A program made the position numbers and the translations under genes. The notes beneath the pieces were generated by a model. It did not search any database and was not told where the DNA came from. It worked only from the letters and a program-made list of their open reading frames with translations. A DNA stretch of 64,000 nt from Cytospora piceicola (taxonomy: Eukaryota; Ascomycota; Sordariomycetes; Diaporthales; Cytosporaceae), in assembly GCA_023375675.1 (NCBI GenBank), contig JALQBC010000018.1, forward strand, positions 682,001 through 746,000. The letters run 5' to 3'. Position 1 is the first letter of the stretch. Every line of letters starts with the position of its first letter. Positions 32,768 to 42,615 of the stretch are shown piece by piece.

Positions 32768-33952
32768 ATGAGCCGCGACCTGCTCCAAAAGCTTCTGCTA
32801 TCTAGGACCACCCGGCCAGCCATAACAAAACCCATGGCGCCGTCATCTCTCATCACTAGCATGACCCGAAAGCAGCTGGAGGAGTACCAACCGAGGCCTC
32901 AGTCGCACTACAATTTCAACGGCTCGAAATGGCAGCTAGTTGGCACCGACGCGCCGAGTGTTATTCCAAGCAACGGGACAGGAACGAATGTCCGCAACCT
33001 CAAACTCATCACATGGAACATCGACTTCATGGCGCCGTTCCCACAAGCACGTATGGCTTCAGCCCTCTTGTACCTTCAGGGCCTGGTTGAGAATATCCCC
33101 AAATCAACAGCGGTGGTGATATGCCTCCAAGAGCTGAGGCAGGATGTTCCCATCGACTTTGAGCATCTACAAAAGGAATTCGACCCACAGATTGCCAATG
33201 ACCTACGCCAGATCGCCGCAGCGGAATGGGTACAGCAGAGATTCAACGTCAGCGACCTGAGCACAGAACATTGGAGATGCGGCTATAACAGCGTAACACT
33301 TGTCGACCGGCGCCTTACTATCCTCAAAGTGGCTAGGTTGCACTTCATCAGCGAGTACCAGCGGGAAGCTTTGATGGTCGATATTGTGGTGAAGCAGCCG
33401 TCCGAACCAGGTGGGCAAGACCCAGGACCAGCAGACGGGATCAGCGACGAAAGATCCGTCATCAGGGTTTGCAACGTCCACCTGGACTCTATGGCTGGGA
33501 ACCCCCCGATGCGGCCGGTCCAGTGGAAGGCTTGCGCGAAATACATGCAGCATAAACCCAATGGAGTCATGGTGGGTATTGTTGCGGGCGACTGTAACGC
33601 GAACCGAGTCTACGACCTGACTCTCCCTCAGGAGAACGGCTTCAAGGATGCTTATCTTGAACTGGGAGGCAGTGAGGACGACCCAGAGGGGCTCACATGG
33701 GGTCCACAGAGCAGGCAGACTAGGTTCCCACACAGGAGGATGGACAAGGTGTGTTTCTGGCAGCACGAAGTGGACGGCGGAGGGGTACCGTTGCAGCTCA
33801 AAAGCCTGGAGAGGATCGGCGTTGGTGTCAAGGTCGAGGATATGGCGCTCGTCGAACAGCTGGCAGAGGCAGGATATTTTGGATTTGTGACAGATCACTA
33901 TGGTCTGATGGCGGATTTTGATGTCAGCCAAGGGTGGACTTTTTGCACCTGA
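32768..33952 (+). CDS. Endonuclease/exonuclease/phosphatase family protein, TDP2-like
   Basis: An intronless frame of 394 residues. The Mg-dependent EEP fold is marked by ITWNIDF (Asn84), ICLQELR (Glu122), VHLDS (His239, Asp240), AGDCNANR (Asp275) and VTDHYGL (Asp376, His377). The TWNIDF and LQE blocks with GDCN and xDHYGL resemble tyrosyl-DNA phosphodiesterase 2, which removes topoisomerase-II adducts from 5' DNA ends; other EEP proteins cleave RNA, phosphoinositides or sphingomyelin. All catalytic positions I can place are kept. Two in-frame ATGs (32768 and 32834) precede the domain; the first is taken. It converges on the aldo-keto reductase gene 229 bp downstream. Confidence 0.85.
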   Translation: MSRDLLQKLLLSRTTRPAITKPMAPSSLITSMTRKQLEEYQPRPQSHYNFNGSKWQLVGTDAPSVIPSNGTGTNVRNLKLITWNIDFMAPFPQARMASALLYLQGLVENIPKSTAVVICLQELRQDVPIDFEHLQKEFDPQIANDLRQIAAAEWVQQRFNVSDLSTEHWRCGYNSVTLVDRRLTILKVARLHFISEYQREALMVDIVVKQPSEPGGQDPGPADGISDERSVIRVCNVHLDSMAGNPPMRPVQWKACAKYMQHKPNGVMVGIVAGDCNANRVYDLTLPQENGFKDAYLELGGSEDDPEGLTWGPQSRQTRFPHRRMDKVCFWQHEVDGGGVPLQLKSLERIGVGVKVEDMALVEQLAEAGYFGFVTDHYGLMADFDVSQGWTFCT

Positions 33953-34181
33953 GACATGGCAACGAGCAGCTGCTCTGGGAGGAAAAGTTCAGGACATTGA
34001 GTGATGGAAAGCGAAGGACTGCGCAGATATTGCTAATGTTGCCGTGTTCTGACATGTCCGTGAGCCTGCACCGTTGTCCCCATGTTGTTAATAGTGTAAT
34101 GTTATTGAATCTATATTCAGGTTTTTACATACTCCGATGGTACGCCACCCAGTGTCCAGTATCCGTTATGCACATACCCAC

Positions 34182-35339
34182 TTACAACTTGACAACAACG
34201 GCGTTGGTAGCGCCCACCTCCTTCTCGTCGTTCCAGATGTTGATATCCCACTTAGGGTTGTCTGAATTACCAAGTCAGCAAACAGGTCGCAAGCCTCCGG
34301 GGGAGCGGTGTAAATACTCACATGTCAGGGGAACGTTGAATCTTATGGGCTCCTTCTCGCCGATCTCGTTGATGGCCTTGACGTCCTCGTCCGTGATCTC
34401 AATCTCCTGGAAGTTGGCCGCTATGCGGCTGGGCGTGACAGACTTGGGGATAACGCTGTGACCTCCAACCTGCGACCAGGCAAGGACCACTTGTGCACCC
34501 GTGGCGTTGTGCTTCTTGGCAATGGCCTCAACGGTGGGGTGGGTGATGAGCAGGGGCAGGCCGAAGCTGTTGTTGCCGAAGGCCGAGTACGCAGTGATGT
34601 GGATGCCCTTCTCCTTGCAGAAGGGGATAAGCTTATCGTTTTGCAGAAGGCGGGGGTGCCTCTCGATTTGGTTGGTGGCGGGGACGACGCCGGTGGCCTC
34701 AATGATGGCCTCGATGTGCTCGACGGTGAAGTTTGAGACGCCGATGGCCCTGACCTTGGTCTTGGGCAGAGCGACCAAGGCCTTCCATGTGTCGACGAGG
34801 GACACGCCATTGTCCAGAGCAACCTCGTCCTGCTTGCCCTTGACCCGGGGGAACAGCACATCGCCAACTCCACCCTCCAAGGGGAAGGCAACAGGCCAAT
34901 GGATCAGGTATTGGTCGAGGTAGTCTAGCTCCAGCTCGGCGAGTGTCTCGTCCAGGGCCTTCTCGACGTTCTCGGGGCGGTGGCAGTTGTTCCACAGCTT
35001 AGAGGTGATGAAGACGTCCTCGCGCTTGATTCCAAAGTCCTTCAGGCCCTTGTGCAGGCCCTCGGCAACCTCCTTCTGGTTCTCGTAGATCTTGGCGAGG
35101 TCGAGGTGGCGGTAGCCGGCCTTGAGGGCCTCGTAGATGCCGACGGAGACCTCACCGGGGGCAGACTGCCAGGTGCCATACCCGAGGGTACTGTTCGCTT
35201 GTCAGGTACTAAAAACGCACATATACATATATTCATGACTCGGACTTGAGTACGAAGCAGTTGCTTTCAACTCCAAGGGGCAGTGAACTTACGGGATCTC
35301 CTGGCCGGAGAGGAGCTTGGCCTTGTTACCGAAAGACAT
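34182..35339 (-). CDS. Aldo-keto reductase
   Basis: Three exons on the minus strand, 35339-35293, 35190-34322 and 34261-34182, give 331 residues of the NADPH-dependent (alpha/beta)8 family. The catalytic tetrad is visible: Asp46 and Tyr51 ([17 protein letters not shown]), Lys80 (FITSKLWN) and His113 (YLIHWPV). The cofactor region [15 protein letters not shown] is standard. The last exon ends [25 protein letters not shown], typical of fungal GLD/GCY-type glycerol or D-galacturonate-like reductases. It reduces aldehydes or ketones, or oxidises the alcohols, in the cytosol; the exact substrate is not determined. Third-position G/C is high, suggesting strong expression. Confidence 0.95.
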
Positions 35340-36450
35340 CTTGTGACTGAGATTAAGTTAGAGGACTCTTGCTTTAGTAGATTTGTTTGTTACTTGTTGG
35401 TGGAAGCAGGCTATCGGTCACAACTTTTGGAATGGGAGAACTAGTAAGATGAATAACCCCTCTATTTTTTGTTTGCGTTTGTCTATGATGGGGAACACTT
35501 TATAGCTCAGGGGAGGGGTTCGATGACGGCATCCCCATTATTTCCCACAGTACCACTCAAGCAGTGAAGCTGCTGTCAGCTGTCAGGTAGGGGAGGGTGC
35601 CCCTCCCCCTCGAAGCCGAGCTCGTCCTCTGGCCCATCAATGTTGAAGACTCCACGACGACCCACCGATCGTAACGTCGCAAGAACGGGCCGACATGAGG
35701 ACATGTGGACAGTTGTGGAGTGGATTTCTTCGTTTATTATAAAATTTGTTGCTGACTCAGGTCCATGACACATGGTCATTGGCGGGCGTACTGGAACATA
35801 CAGAGTCTAGCGTTTCGGCGAGCTTCTATCGGGAGATTGTGAACCGAGCTTCTGCAGAGTTCCTCCGTCGGATAACTTGTTCAACAGGTTGATGAACTTC
35901 GTACCCAGGTATTCCGTAGGGTTACAGACAGCAGTTGTCTGCAGCTATTCCTGTAACCGTTCAACGGTCTTATGCCTACCTACAGTAGTTCACGCCTTGA
36001 GGTACCTGGGGCGTTGATGGCACCGGCAGGTTTTCGGAGTATTATTTCTGGGCTCACCACATCCGAAGGCTCAGAGATTTCCTAAAAAGTTGAACGGGCA
36101 CGTATCGGACTCATAGAGCTATACGTAAGCCTACTTGAAACTTATAAGTGCTCAAGTAGGCCCGACGTGTAGTATCAAAAGAAGTCGTCCTACTCAAGTG
36201 CTCGGCAGCCGGCACGGATGACCTGTGCCGTTCTTGTCTTGCGACTGATTTGTCTCCCTTGTGCCTTGTCTACGATCTTCAGGACGTGTCCTGCCGTGTG
36301 GATAATACGTAACTAGTAATGTGGGACAGTACCATACAAAGCCAAAGTGAGGAAGACATCAACGATGGTCGATATATGTGACATCTGGAGGCTTGCAATA
36401 AATTTACTTGCTTTATAGTCTTTGATTTTGACAGTATTTCAACCATAAAT
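35340..36450. other. Intergenic region
   Basis: 1.1 kb between the aldo-keto reductase and tRNA-Ile. The first few hundred bases should carry the reductase promoter. No other feature recognised. Confidence 0.5.
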
Positions 36451-36549
36451 GGTCCCGTAGCTCAGCTGGTTAGAGCGTCGTACTAATATTTCCCTATTTG
36501 GGAAACATTAGTGATGCGAAGGTCGCGAGTTCGATCCTCTCCGGGACCA
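36451..36549 (+). tRNA. tRNA-Ile (anticodon AAU) with a 25-nt intron
   Basis: The acceptor arms GGTCCCG and CGGGACC pair fully and are followed by A. The D stem is GCTC/GAGC. The anticodon stem TCGTA pairs with TGCGA once the intron 36489-36513 is removed; the loop is CTAATA plus A, anticodon at 36485-36487. The intron lies one base after the anticodon, as in all eukaryotic nuclear tRNAs, and its ATTAG pairs with the CTAAT of the anticodon loop. The T arm GCGAG / TTCGATC / CTCTC has one C-T mismatch. An internal B box GTTCGATCC is present, and a T-rich run (pol III terminator) follows within 10 bp. Confidence 0.92.
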
Positions 36550-37157
36550 TTATATCTTTTTTTTGGGGTTTTGCCCGGCATTCGTATGGTTTACCCGTAG
36601 CCTCTAGTAGGTAGTGTACTATACTTTGTGGAACTGAAGGATAAATAGGGCGGGAATTTGAATAGTACGTAAGAAAACCCCACATGTCGGGGAGTTGTTG
36701 CCGGTCACTAGGTTTATAGCAATCATATTTATATTGGTAGCTTCGTAGTGCACAGGCGCGGTGAATTGCTGAACATGATTTCTGCGGTTTTACGGGTCGA
36801 GATTGTGCAAACCCCTCGCCTGCGTTGGTCCTCGTTAAGGCCGCCATAGAGACTGGGAATCTAGGCCAGTACACAGTGACTTGCTTCAATATGGCCTGGC
36901 ATCTGCGCCATATCCGCCTTTCTACAGCTTCGATTGAAATGGCCTTGTCGATGTGTCTGACTGGATATATGTATAGTCATACCTTCAGAGCTGATATAAG
37001 ATAACTACCTCGTCGAGGTTGCTGTGGTTTAGGAACACATACCGCAAATGTCTCACTAAATTACACATACCAGTTGACCTGACCCAGTGCCACCACATCC
37101 TTTCCTAACAATTCGTTAGATCTTTTAACATCGCTATCACCTCTCTGTTAATAATCA
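36550..37157. other. Intergenic region downstream of tRNA-Ile
   Basis: It starts with the T8 run at 36556-36563 that should stop RNA polymerase III. The 131-codon minus-strand frame overlapping the tRNA (36494-36889) is spurious. Nothing else recognised. Confidence 0.5.
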
Positions 37158-37851
37158 ATGGCTGGAAATAAGAAGCGGCTCTATGTTGCGGTACATATAT
37201 CCCAGCGGCATGGGCCAGGATGGGTAAGATCGACGAGTCGCGTGATCTGGCTAGCCGCTGGACGAGTTCATGATATTTTTGGTTGCCATAATATCAAGCT
37301 GCTGTCTTTAGTTACCATTGGGCACTTGTCATGGGGCCCAAGATCGAAAATGGCCCAGTCCGTGGGCAACGACATCTGGATATCACGTCAGAAACCAGAT
37401 GGTCGGCGGGTAGGTTTGGCATCAAATCGACTTGCAGACAGACGTCCGCGTAACCGTTCAGCTACTGGCCCGAGTCGCAACTGCAAAGATAGATAAGTAT
37501 CTTGTTATAAAAGAAATTCGAAAGGCTCCTGTTGATCCTATGGAGTGGGATGGACAGCGGTGTGGCAGCGAGGCTTGAGCCAAGGTGGACGTGTCGCGTC
37601 TGGCTTCTGGCTGTTGAAAAAAACAAAAACCAAAAACACCAAAAAAAAAAAGCCCCCCACCAGATCACAGTACTCTTGGTACGAATGTGCTGGATGATAT
37701 TGACGGAATACTCGAGACTACAAAAGCCTTCGTTGCCAAACAGGTGGAAAATCAGCGGTACGATTCTTGTGCCATGGAGCCCAAACCGGTCTCGAATATG
37801 ATGACAGGAGAGGAGAAGTATACCGTGCGGCCTTTTAGATCCAAGGTATGA
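37158..37851 (+). pseudogene. Decayed short fungal gene (YHWAL-GPK family)
   Basis: The start MAGNKKRLYVAVHIS, followed after an intron-like gap by YHWALVMGPKIENG (from 37313), matches a widespread family of short fungal proteins of unknown function that begin xKRLYVALYxS and continue YHWALLxGPK. From TAT at 37381 the expected continuation YHVRNQMVGG is in a different frame (offset 68 nt, not a multiple of three) and is broken by TAG at 37411 where relatives have Trp. The frame then reads VWHQIDLQTDVRVTVQLLARV. A further stop follows, then an A/C-rich insertion at 37617-37665, then a third frame ending at 37851 with LETTKAFVAKQVENQRY, like the family's C-terminus. At least two frame changes and two stops make it non-functional. 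Confidence 0.75.
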
Positions 37852-37982
37852 GAACGACCAACTGCAACATGGAAACCACGAGAAAGAGTTTCTGGATGTA
37901 ATAGATAATTGATTTCGACCATCGAAGGCACTTCCCGTCCGAATATTTTCCGTCAAGTAAAGGACATTAGAGAATTTTGACT

Positions 37983-39716
37983 TTACGTATTGCTACGTGA
38001 AGGAATCTCAGCAACCATAACCAAACAGGAATACATGAAGCCGACTTCACCCTGGTTTCCGTACTGGGGTTCAATCTCGGTCAGCTTATCGATCACCTAC
38101 TTCAAAATGATAACAAGGAACGCGCCTGACTTACCGCGAGATATGTAACCTGAGTCTCCTTATGCCCAAACTCGTTCACCCAGTGAACGTCTTTGTACCG
38201 GAGGTAACTTGGCACTCGCTCCAAGTCTCTGCGGTAGCCATACCTGTAACCAGTGTCATCATCGCTTTTCGGCTTTTCCACCCGCTTCCCAGTCCACATG
38301 TCGAAGTCATCACCAGTCCCTTCCTCCCCACCGAACCACTCCTCCCAATTCAGCTTACCGTCGGCACCCAATGACGCCGGTTCGGTGCCCGCTCGGTAAC
38401 CATCGCCTAAATCTTCGGTATCGCTGTCGAACGGCTCATGCCCCATATCTCCTGCCTCGACGGCGGGGCGGAAGGAGACTCTAAGACCAAGAGAGCAGAA
38501 GATAGAATGAATGGCCATATCGGCGCCCTTGAGGTTGTCCGGAACCATGAAGTGAATCTTGGTGGTCGAAGTATGCGGGTAGATGTGGCTGCAATGGTAA
38601 CCGATGTGGCCGCCTTCCTTCCACAGAGTTGCGTCTTGCACAAGATCGCGAATGGTCTTATACAATGGGAGAGTGGCTGGGTCAAGCGCAGGTGAGTAGC
38701 CTCCCAAGAAACCATTGCCTCGGACGACGTGAAGGTTGTAAGTCAGAGTCAGACGATGACCCTCTGTCACCTCGAGAACCTCGTGCTCACAATCGCTGTA
38801 AAAGGCGGCCCACTTGATCGTGGATTTCTCCGAGTCGGATTCCAGAGTTCCCCAGTCGAAAGCCACAGTCTTACCCTTGTGACGGACTTCAAGGGCCCCG
38901 CCTCTGTGGGAAAGCGGCAGGCACACCACGAGAGAGCCAAATTGATCCGGAGACCTGGGGGTGTCAACGTGAGCCTTAAATTTACCCGACGGCGCAGAGT
39001 AGAACTGGATATTTATGATCTGTTAGTACTCATGTAATAGCGAGTGAAGGTGAAAGCTTGGGCAGATGGGGGATGTATGAACTGACGTTCAGCTTGTACA
39101 GCTCTGCCTTCACTGTCCTGGTCTGCTGCGAGTGTCGCAATGTGGGCAACAGCGTTTGCGCAATGGTATCCACTATTCCGACCTCGTAAGGGTTGAAGGT
39201 GGACGAGAAGCTCCTGGGGTCCATCTTGATCGCCTTCCGGTAGGTTTCATCGTATACATCCTCAACTCCGCGTCCGAATGTGGCAGGCTCACAATCTTCA
39301 ACCAATTTTGCTAAATTAGACTCAATGTCGGGCGTGACAGGAAACGACACTTTAGTCTGCTGAGACAAGCTAGAGTCATCCTTGGAGTCCCATCGGAGGT
39401 CGACAGGTAGACTTAGTGTGGAGCGCGTTGGCGGCTCGCTGAAGTCGTCCGATGCTGGGTCCCGTGGGCCGTACCAGCTCTGTCCCAAGAGCCTCTGTTG
39501 TTGAGACTCGTCGGCAGCCGTGTTGGTCTCCTGAACATTACGAGCTGGCATGAACTCGTTAGCAGGGAGTTCGGGAACAATGGGGATACTACCACCGCAG
39601 GCGAAAGTAAAGTTGTGAGTCTCCTTGGCCACAGAGTCGCAGAGCTCCTTGAAGAGCGGACTGCTTGGGACGGCATCAGACTTCTTTGGCGGCATTGTTT
39701 CTGACGGCTGTTTCAA
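37983..39716 (-). CDS. 2OG-Fe(II) oxygenase superfamily protein (fungal PKHD-like)
   Basis: Three exons on the minus strand, 39716-39087, 39004-38135 and 38063-37983, all phase 0, give 526 residues. The N-terminal 210 residues are low in motifs. The second exon opens FYSAPSGKFKAHVDTPRSPDQFGSLVVCLP with iron ligands His222 and Asp224; His284 (YSDCEHEVLEV) and Arg294 (GHRLTLTYNL) complete the facial triad and the 2-oxoglutarate site. Downstream are the YHCSHIY segment and a long acidic insert. The last exon gives YGNQGEVGFMYSCLVMVAEIPSRSNT, in line with fungal relatives that end in YGNE-type strands. The family includes prolyl/lysyl hydroxylase-like enzymes; no substrate is known for the fungal group. 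The alternative start MPPKKSDAV, seven codons later, is equally plausible. Confidence 0.88.
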
Positions 39717-40982
39717 AAATGAATTGGAAGAAGGTCGATGTCAACTGGTGTACCTCAGGCTATCGCAAAACCGAGTGGAAGTTCTTGCTATTAAGTAGAT
39801 TGCTGCGCACACAAGCACTGACAATCCTGAACATTGTTTAATCGATAATTGCGTGTGTTTTGTGGGGGACTGACTTTCTTTAGGCAGACTCAGGCAGCAG
39901 CACGTCTCACGAATGGTAGAAGACATCCTTTTCAGTACTAAATCAGCATCATGCCCACCTTTAATGCTCCAAGAGACTGAAACCACAATTTGGAGACATA
40001 TAAAATTGTATCCGATTGGCGAAAGCCGCATTTGCTGCCTGGAGCGGTTCAACTGCCACCGCATCGAGTGCTGCGGGACTCAAGTTTGTACCCGGTCAAG
40101 TCACCGTTGACGTGAATTCACGTGAACTTCAGCGTCCAGACTTGGTAGAACTCTGCACTTCCTCAGATACTAGCTCATGTTCACCGACATGAAGACCCAC
40201 ACCCCAACACCGGATCTCAGGTTACCGGGGCACGACACTAATCCACATAGTAGAAAGCACGAGATTGCAGTTTCGTTCATTTTTACGCGCGGATAGCAGG
40301 TATGACACCGGAAGTATTTCCGAAGTGGATGGGTAACGCAAACAGCTTGGAAAGCAGTGCTTACTTGCTTAGGTACGTACATAGGTAAATAATTACCCTA
40401 ATGCAGGTGTAAACTGTATTGCTGGCGTTTAAGATGCGAACAAATTCGGATATACTGAATCGTCGAACGGTGGGACTCACGAGAGTTTCAGGCATTTTGT
40501 ATACACGCACTAGTGATTGTCATTACTGCTTCGGTCCTCTGAAGCGAGGAGATGATGGTTCGTTGGTAACACTGGCTTGGATCAGGCTATCTTACTAGGA
40601 TGCCTAAGCATTGAATCTAGATATCATTTCGAGGCATCGATAAGATTTCAACAAAATGTATCGCATCGAGTTCATGTCTTTGTTTGGGCCGGGGCCCGGG
40701 TTGCAGGACAAGGATGGGTCTTGGCTGATGGAGATGCTTTGTTCACATAAATATAATGCTTTGTAAAGTGTGTGCTATTTTTGGCTCGAACTCTGTCTTC
40801 ATGGAAATCAGAACAATCATACACATAGTAAGTCTCCTGTACCTAAGTATATTAACTCTGTGATTGAAGTTGATGCGCGACATCTGAACCGAAACGTTGC
40901 ACCACAATACAATCCAATCTGCAGTAACACATGCACCATTAACAGATTATCACACTGTCGAGAAACATCAACAAAAGACACC
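39717..40982. other. Divergent intergenic region
   Basis: About 1.27 kb between the oxygenase (-) and the RBR-like gene (+), presumably both promoters. An ACCTAGGT-class tract lies near 40372-40400. No gene recognised. Confidence 0.5.
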
Positions 40983-42017
40983 ATGGAACCTGTGACCAAA
41001 GAGCCCCAGATCAATGGAGAGAAGGCTATGCTTGGGGTATACATTGATGTTGAAGCAGAGCTGCTGACAAGCGAAGAACATAGCAGTGAGGATGATGAAC
41101 GGAGGACATGGAGAAATGCAGAGCCAGTCTCGGTAGAGAAGCCTCAAGTTGAGTATGAGATCGAAGTTCCAGGACCACTTACTATAATCTCTTTGATCAG
41201 TCACCGAAGGGTTGATAGAATTCCGTTGGGTCAGGCAAAGCGACCAGATGTTTGCCTTCCCTGCGGACAAGATACCACCACGCAGCAAGGACTCACACTC
41301 TACGAACTACCTTGTGGGCACCGATGGTGCAAACAATGCTTAGCAAGGGCTTTTTTGTTTGCCATCCAGCACAACGCTTTCCACCGACTGAATTGCTGCA
41401 CCGACGAGGAAATTCCCATCAAGTATTTCAAGAGAATTGTGGAGGACAGACCACACCCACAACCAGAATACGAGCCGGGTTGGGAGCCGGGATCTTACAT
41501 AGACGCCAAAATCCCACACAAAGGAGCCCAAGGAGGACAGATTTTGAACGGGACGGTGTCTAAGGACGGAAAAGTACCCCGGAACCCACTCAGAGTTTCT
41601 CATTGCGTAGAAAAGGAGCAGAAGGCCTTTATCAACAAAGTGGACCTCGCCTTCTACAAGTTAAAACTCGAAGAGTTCGAAACTTTACCCAAGGACAAGC
41701 TCTATTGCTACCGCAGAGCTTGTGGTTCATTCATACCCATGTCATGCCGGACAGGAACGAGAGGCACTTGCCCCCGATGTCACCGTGTTACTTGCAAACG
41801 GTGCCGGAAAGGCTGGCATACACATGAAAGCAAAATAGGCAAATGCGACGCCTACAAGGATAGAATGGAGGTTGTCAAGAATGACCGTAAACTGATGATC
41901 CTTGCGAAGAAGAAGGGGTGGAAGCGATGCCCAAGCTGCCGAATGTACGTGGATAAGGTAAGGGGGGGATGCCTTAGCGTTTTATGCCGATGTGGTCGAC
42001 ATTTCTTCTTTGGTTAG
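40983..42017 (+). CDS. RING-between-RING (RBR)-like E3 ligase, C-terminally short
   Basis: I use the ATG at 40983 (MEPVTKEPQINGEK), which follows an AAAGACACC context; the open frame extends upstream to 40770 without family features. The 344-residue product has a RING1-like module (VCLPCG...LYELPCGHRWCKQCLARAF...LNCC), an IBR-like module (YCYRRACGSFIP...GTCPRCHRVTCKRCRKGWH...KCD) and a RING2-like module (WKRCPSCRMYVDKVRGGCLSVLCRCG). RBR proteins transfer ubiquitin through a RING2 cysteine. Here the frame stops right after CRCGRHFFFG, so the usual closing FCYxCG cysteine pair of RING2 is absent. Either the gene is truncated or an intron begins at about 42014 (GTTAGAG) and a last exon was not found. 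Confidence 0.75.
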   Translation: MEPVTKEPQINGEKAMLGVYIDVEAELLTSEEHSSEDDERRTWRNAEPVSVEKPQVEYEIEVPGPLTIISLISHRRVDRIPLGQAKRPDVCLPCGQDTTTQQGLTLYELPCGHRWCKQCLARAFLFAIQHNAFHRLNCCTDEEIPIKYFKRIVEDRPHPQPEYEPGWEPGSYIDAKIPHKGAQGGQILNGTVSKDGKVPRNPLRVSHCVEKEQKAFINKVDLAFYKLKLEEFETLPKDKLYCYRRACGSFIPMSCRTGTRGTCPRCHRVTCKRCRKGWHTHESKIGKCDAYKDRMEVVKNDRKLMILAKKKGWKRCPSCRMYVDKVRGGCLSVLCRCGRHFFFG

Positions 42018-42615
42018 AGCAAAGAGACCATCAGTTTACATAGATTCGTAAAGTTGATTGACGGAGCCTGGAGTTTAGAGAAAAATCGATGACGCAGATT
42101 GAATTATATCCCGATCAAACACTATTTACGCCGATGAGAATATGGCTGTAGAAGATGTTTCCAGAGGATCCCAAAACGGAAATCACCTTAGCACCAATAT
42201 TACTCTCACGTGAATGCGATCCGTCAAGTGTGATGGGGTAAATGAGTGAATTAATACTCAATGGTCAAGAATGAAACGTTTACAAGGCCTCAAGCCTTTC
42301 TGCCCTGCTACTCAAGGCATACATGATTATCTGCTATATAGGCTACTAATTTAGATGCTATAGTCTCTACCTAAGCCCTTTCATGTCCTAAGATATACTG
42401 AGGTATCACTAATATACTTCGTGCCCGGATGGCGGAAGATATTACACCTGTGGACGTGATCGTTGGTTAGAGCCACGCACAGTGTCTGGTTATAGGTATG
42501 AAAGCAAGAGTCTTCACACGCTGTTTAATCGCCATACTAGCCCAATGGATTATTGATGGTGATTTTCACGCCGGCTTATATTAACAAAAGGCAAAACCAA
42601 ACAACCTGCCCGTAA
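42018..42615. other. Convergent intergenic region
   Basis: About 600 bp between the RBR-like gene (+) and the OTU-like gene (-), AT-rich, without a recognisable feature; a missing last exon of the RBR gene could lie in the first 200 bp. Confidence 0.45.

Noticed and set aside
33203..33931. 242-codon minus-strand ORF
   Set aside because: It is fully antisense to the TDP2-like gene, which has all catalytic motifs in the plus frame.
36494..36889. 131-codon minus-strand ORF
   Set aside because: It overlaps the 3' half of a well-formed tRNA-Ile gene on the other strand and shows no protein-family features.
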